5,805 bases of DNA, taken from Planctomycetaceae bacterium. GTDB lineage: Bacteria; Planctomycetota; Planctomycetia; Planctomycetales; Planctomycetaceae. The first letter of the stretch is position 1. The number at the start of each line of letters is the position of its first letter. Under the pieces are notes generated by a model, which saw nothing but the letters and a program-made list of their open reading frames with translations, had not been told where the DNA came from and made no database searches. Position numbers and translations under genes: made by a program. Shown piece after piece: positions 5,281 through 5,805 of this stretch. The stretch covers positions 1-5,805 of the forward strand of contig JALTOP010000183.1 of the NCBI GenBank assembly GCA_027000105.1, read 5' to 3'.

Positions 5281-5805
5281 TCAAATCTGCCGGGCTGTTT
5301 CCCGACCGCTCTGTTGTCTGTTTTGAGGTTCCATGTATTCGGAGAACGCCGCCTGCATAATCAAATCGGTCGACCATTCCTCTTTCGAAAAAGTGGCGAC
5401 CAGTTTTCCGGCGGACATGACTGCGATCCGATCACAGGTTTCATACAGTTCATCCAAATCGCTGCTGACGATCACGATTCCTTTTCTTTGATCCGTCAAT
5501 GACTTGAACAGGCGATGTATCTTCTCACGGGCAGCGACATCGATCCCGCGTGTCGGTTCATCGAACAGAAAAACGTCAGCCCCGTGCAACAGCCACTTGG
5601 CAACAACCACTTTCTGCTGATTCCCTCCCGAAAGAGTCTCAACCGGCTGTTCAATATCGTGACAGCGAAGATCCAACTCCTGTTTCATGCGTTGTGTCTG
5701 AGTTATTTCCTGTTTCCGATCGACAAGCCCCGGAAAGCTGGTGAACTTATCCAGGCTGCACAAGGAGCTGTTTACTCGAATGGCTTGCGGGAGCAGCAAA
5801 CCGGA
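5281..5805 (-). CDS. Sugar ABC transporter ATP-binding protein, C-terminal part (RbsA/MglA family, partial)
   Basis: The last 174 codons of a fused two-domain sugar-import ATPase of the RbsA/MglA/XylG type; the rest lies past the right edge. The fragment starts just after where the family has its EDRKxxGL segment (SGLLLPQAI here), so it covers the second half of the second nucleotide-binding domain. Visible motifs are the ABC signature LSGGNQQK (58-65 of the fragment), Walker B VFLFDEPT (78-85), the RGIDVAAR D-loop region (86-93) and IVSSDLDEL (112-120). The histidine of a normal H-loop is replaced by Ser-Asp, as is common in the second domain of this family (VSSE in RbsA). The first domain and both Walker A motifs are outside the window. 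The TGA is at 5281-5283 and the permease gene begins 92 bases later, so the two form a transporter operon. The reading frame is open to the edge, so the apparent TTG at 5799 is not the real start. Confidence 0.93.
   Translation of the reverse strand, partial: SGLLLPQAIRVNSSLCSLDKFTSFPGLVDRKQEITQTQRMKQELDLRCHDIEQPVETLSGGNQQKVVVAKWLLHGADVFLFDEPTRGIDVAAREKIHRLFKSLTDQRKGIVIVSSDLDELYETCDRIAVMSAGKLVATFSKEEWSTDLIMQAAFSEYMEPQNRQQSGRETARQI

Noticed and set aside
5390..5475. Loss of the H-loop histidine in the ATP-binding subunit as a sign of inactivation
   Set aside because: Degenerate second nucleotide-binding domains with VSSE/VSSD at this place are normal in the RbsA/MglA family.

Overview
All five recognisable genes lie on the minus strand, so the window is best read from its right end to its left end. 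The organism looks like a Gram-negative environmental bacterium, plausibly a Planctomycetota member. The support is a Tat-exported seven-bladed lactonase, a YhaO/YhaN-type repair pair, a stand-alone csrA, AGGAG-type ribosome sites and intermediate GC content. This taxonomic guess is an inference from gene style; no marker gene is present.

Layout in transcription order: (1) 5281-5805, the C-terminal part of the ATP-binding subunit of a ribose/simple-sugar type ABC importer, cut by the window edge. (2) 5186-5188 down to 4187, the matching RbsC-like membrane permease. (3) A gene-free stretch of about 510 bases (3673-4186) that contains several inverted repeats able to fold as RNA hairpins on the minus strand. 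(4) 3445-3672, csrA, a small post-transcriptional regulator. (5) A 151-base gap with a 17-bp tandem repeat and a small hairpin displaying a GGA loop, the type of site CsrA binds. (6) 2016-3293, a lactonase-family beta-propeller (6-phosphogluconolactonase-like) with a twin-arginine signal peptide. (7) 516-1784, a YhaO/SbcD-like metallophosphoesterase nuclease. (8) 1-519, the N-terminal third or less of a YhaN/SbcC-like ATPase, overlapping the nuclease by ATGA and running off the left edge.

Functionally the window holds three blocks: sugar uptake (RbsA/RbsC-like), a carbon-related regulator next to an exported sugar-lactone hydrolase candidate (csrA plus lactonase), and a translationally coupled DNA-end-processing pair (YhaO/YhaN-like). 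Nothing in the coding content is a clearly new system. The most interesting material is regulatory: the possible CsrA target between csrA and the lactonase, the structured gap ahead of csrA, and two short tandem duplications placed in translation-initiation or leader regions.
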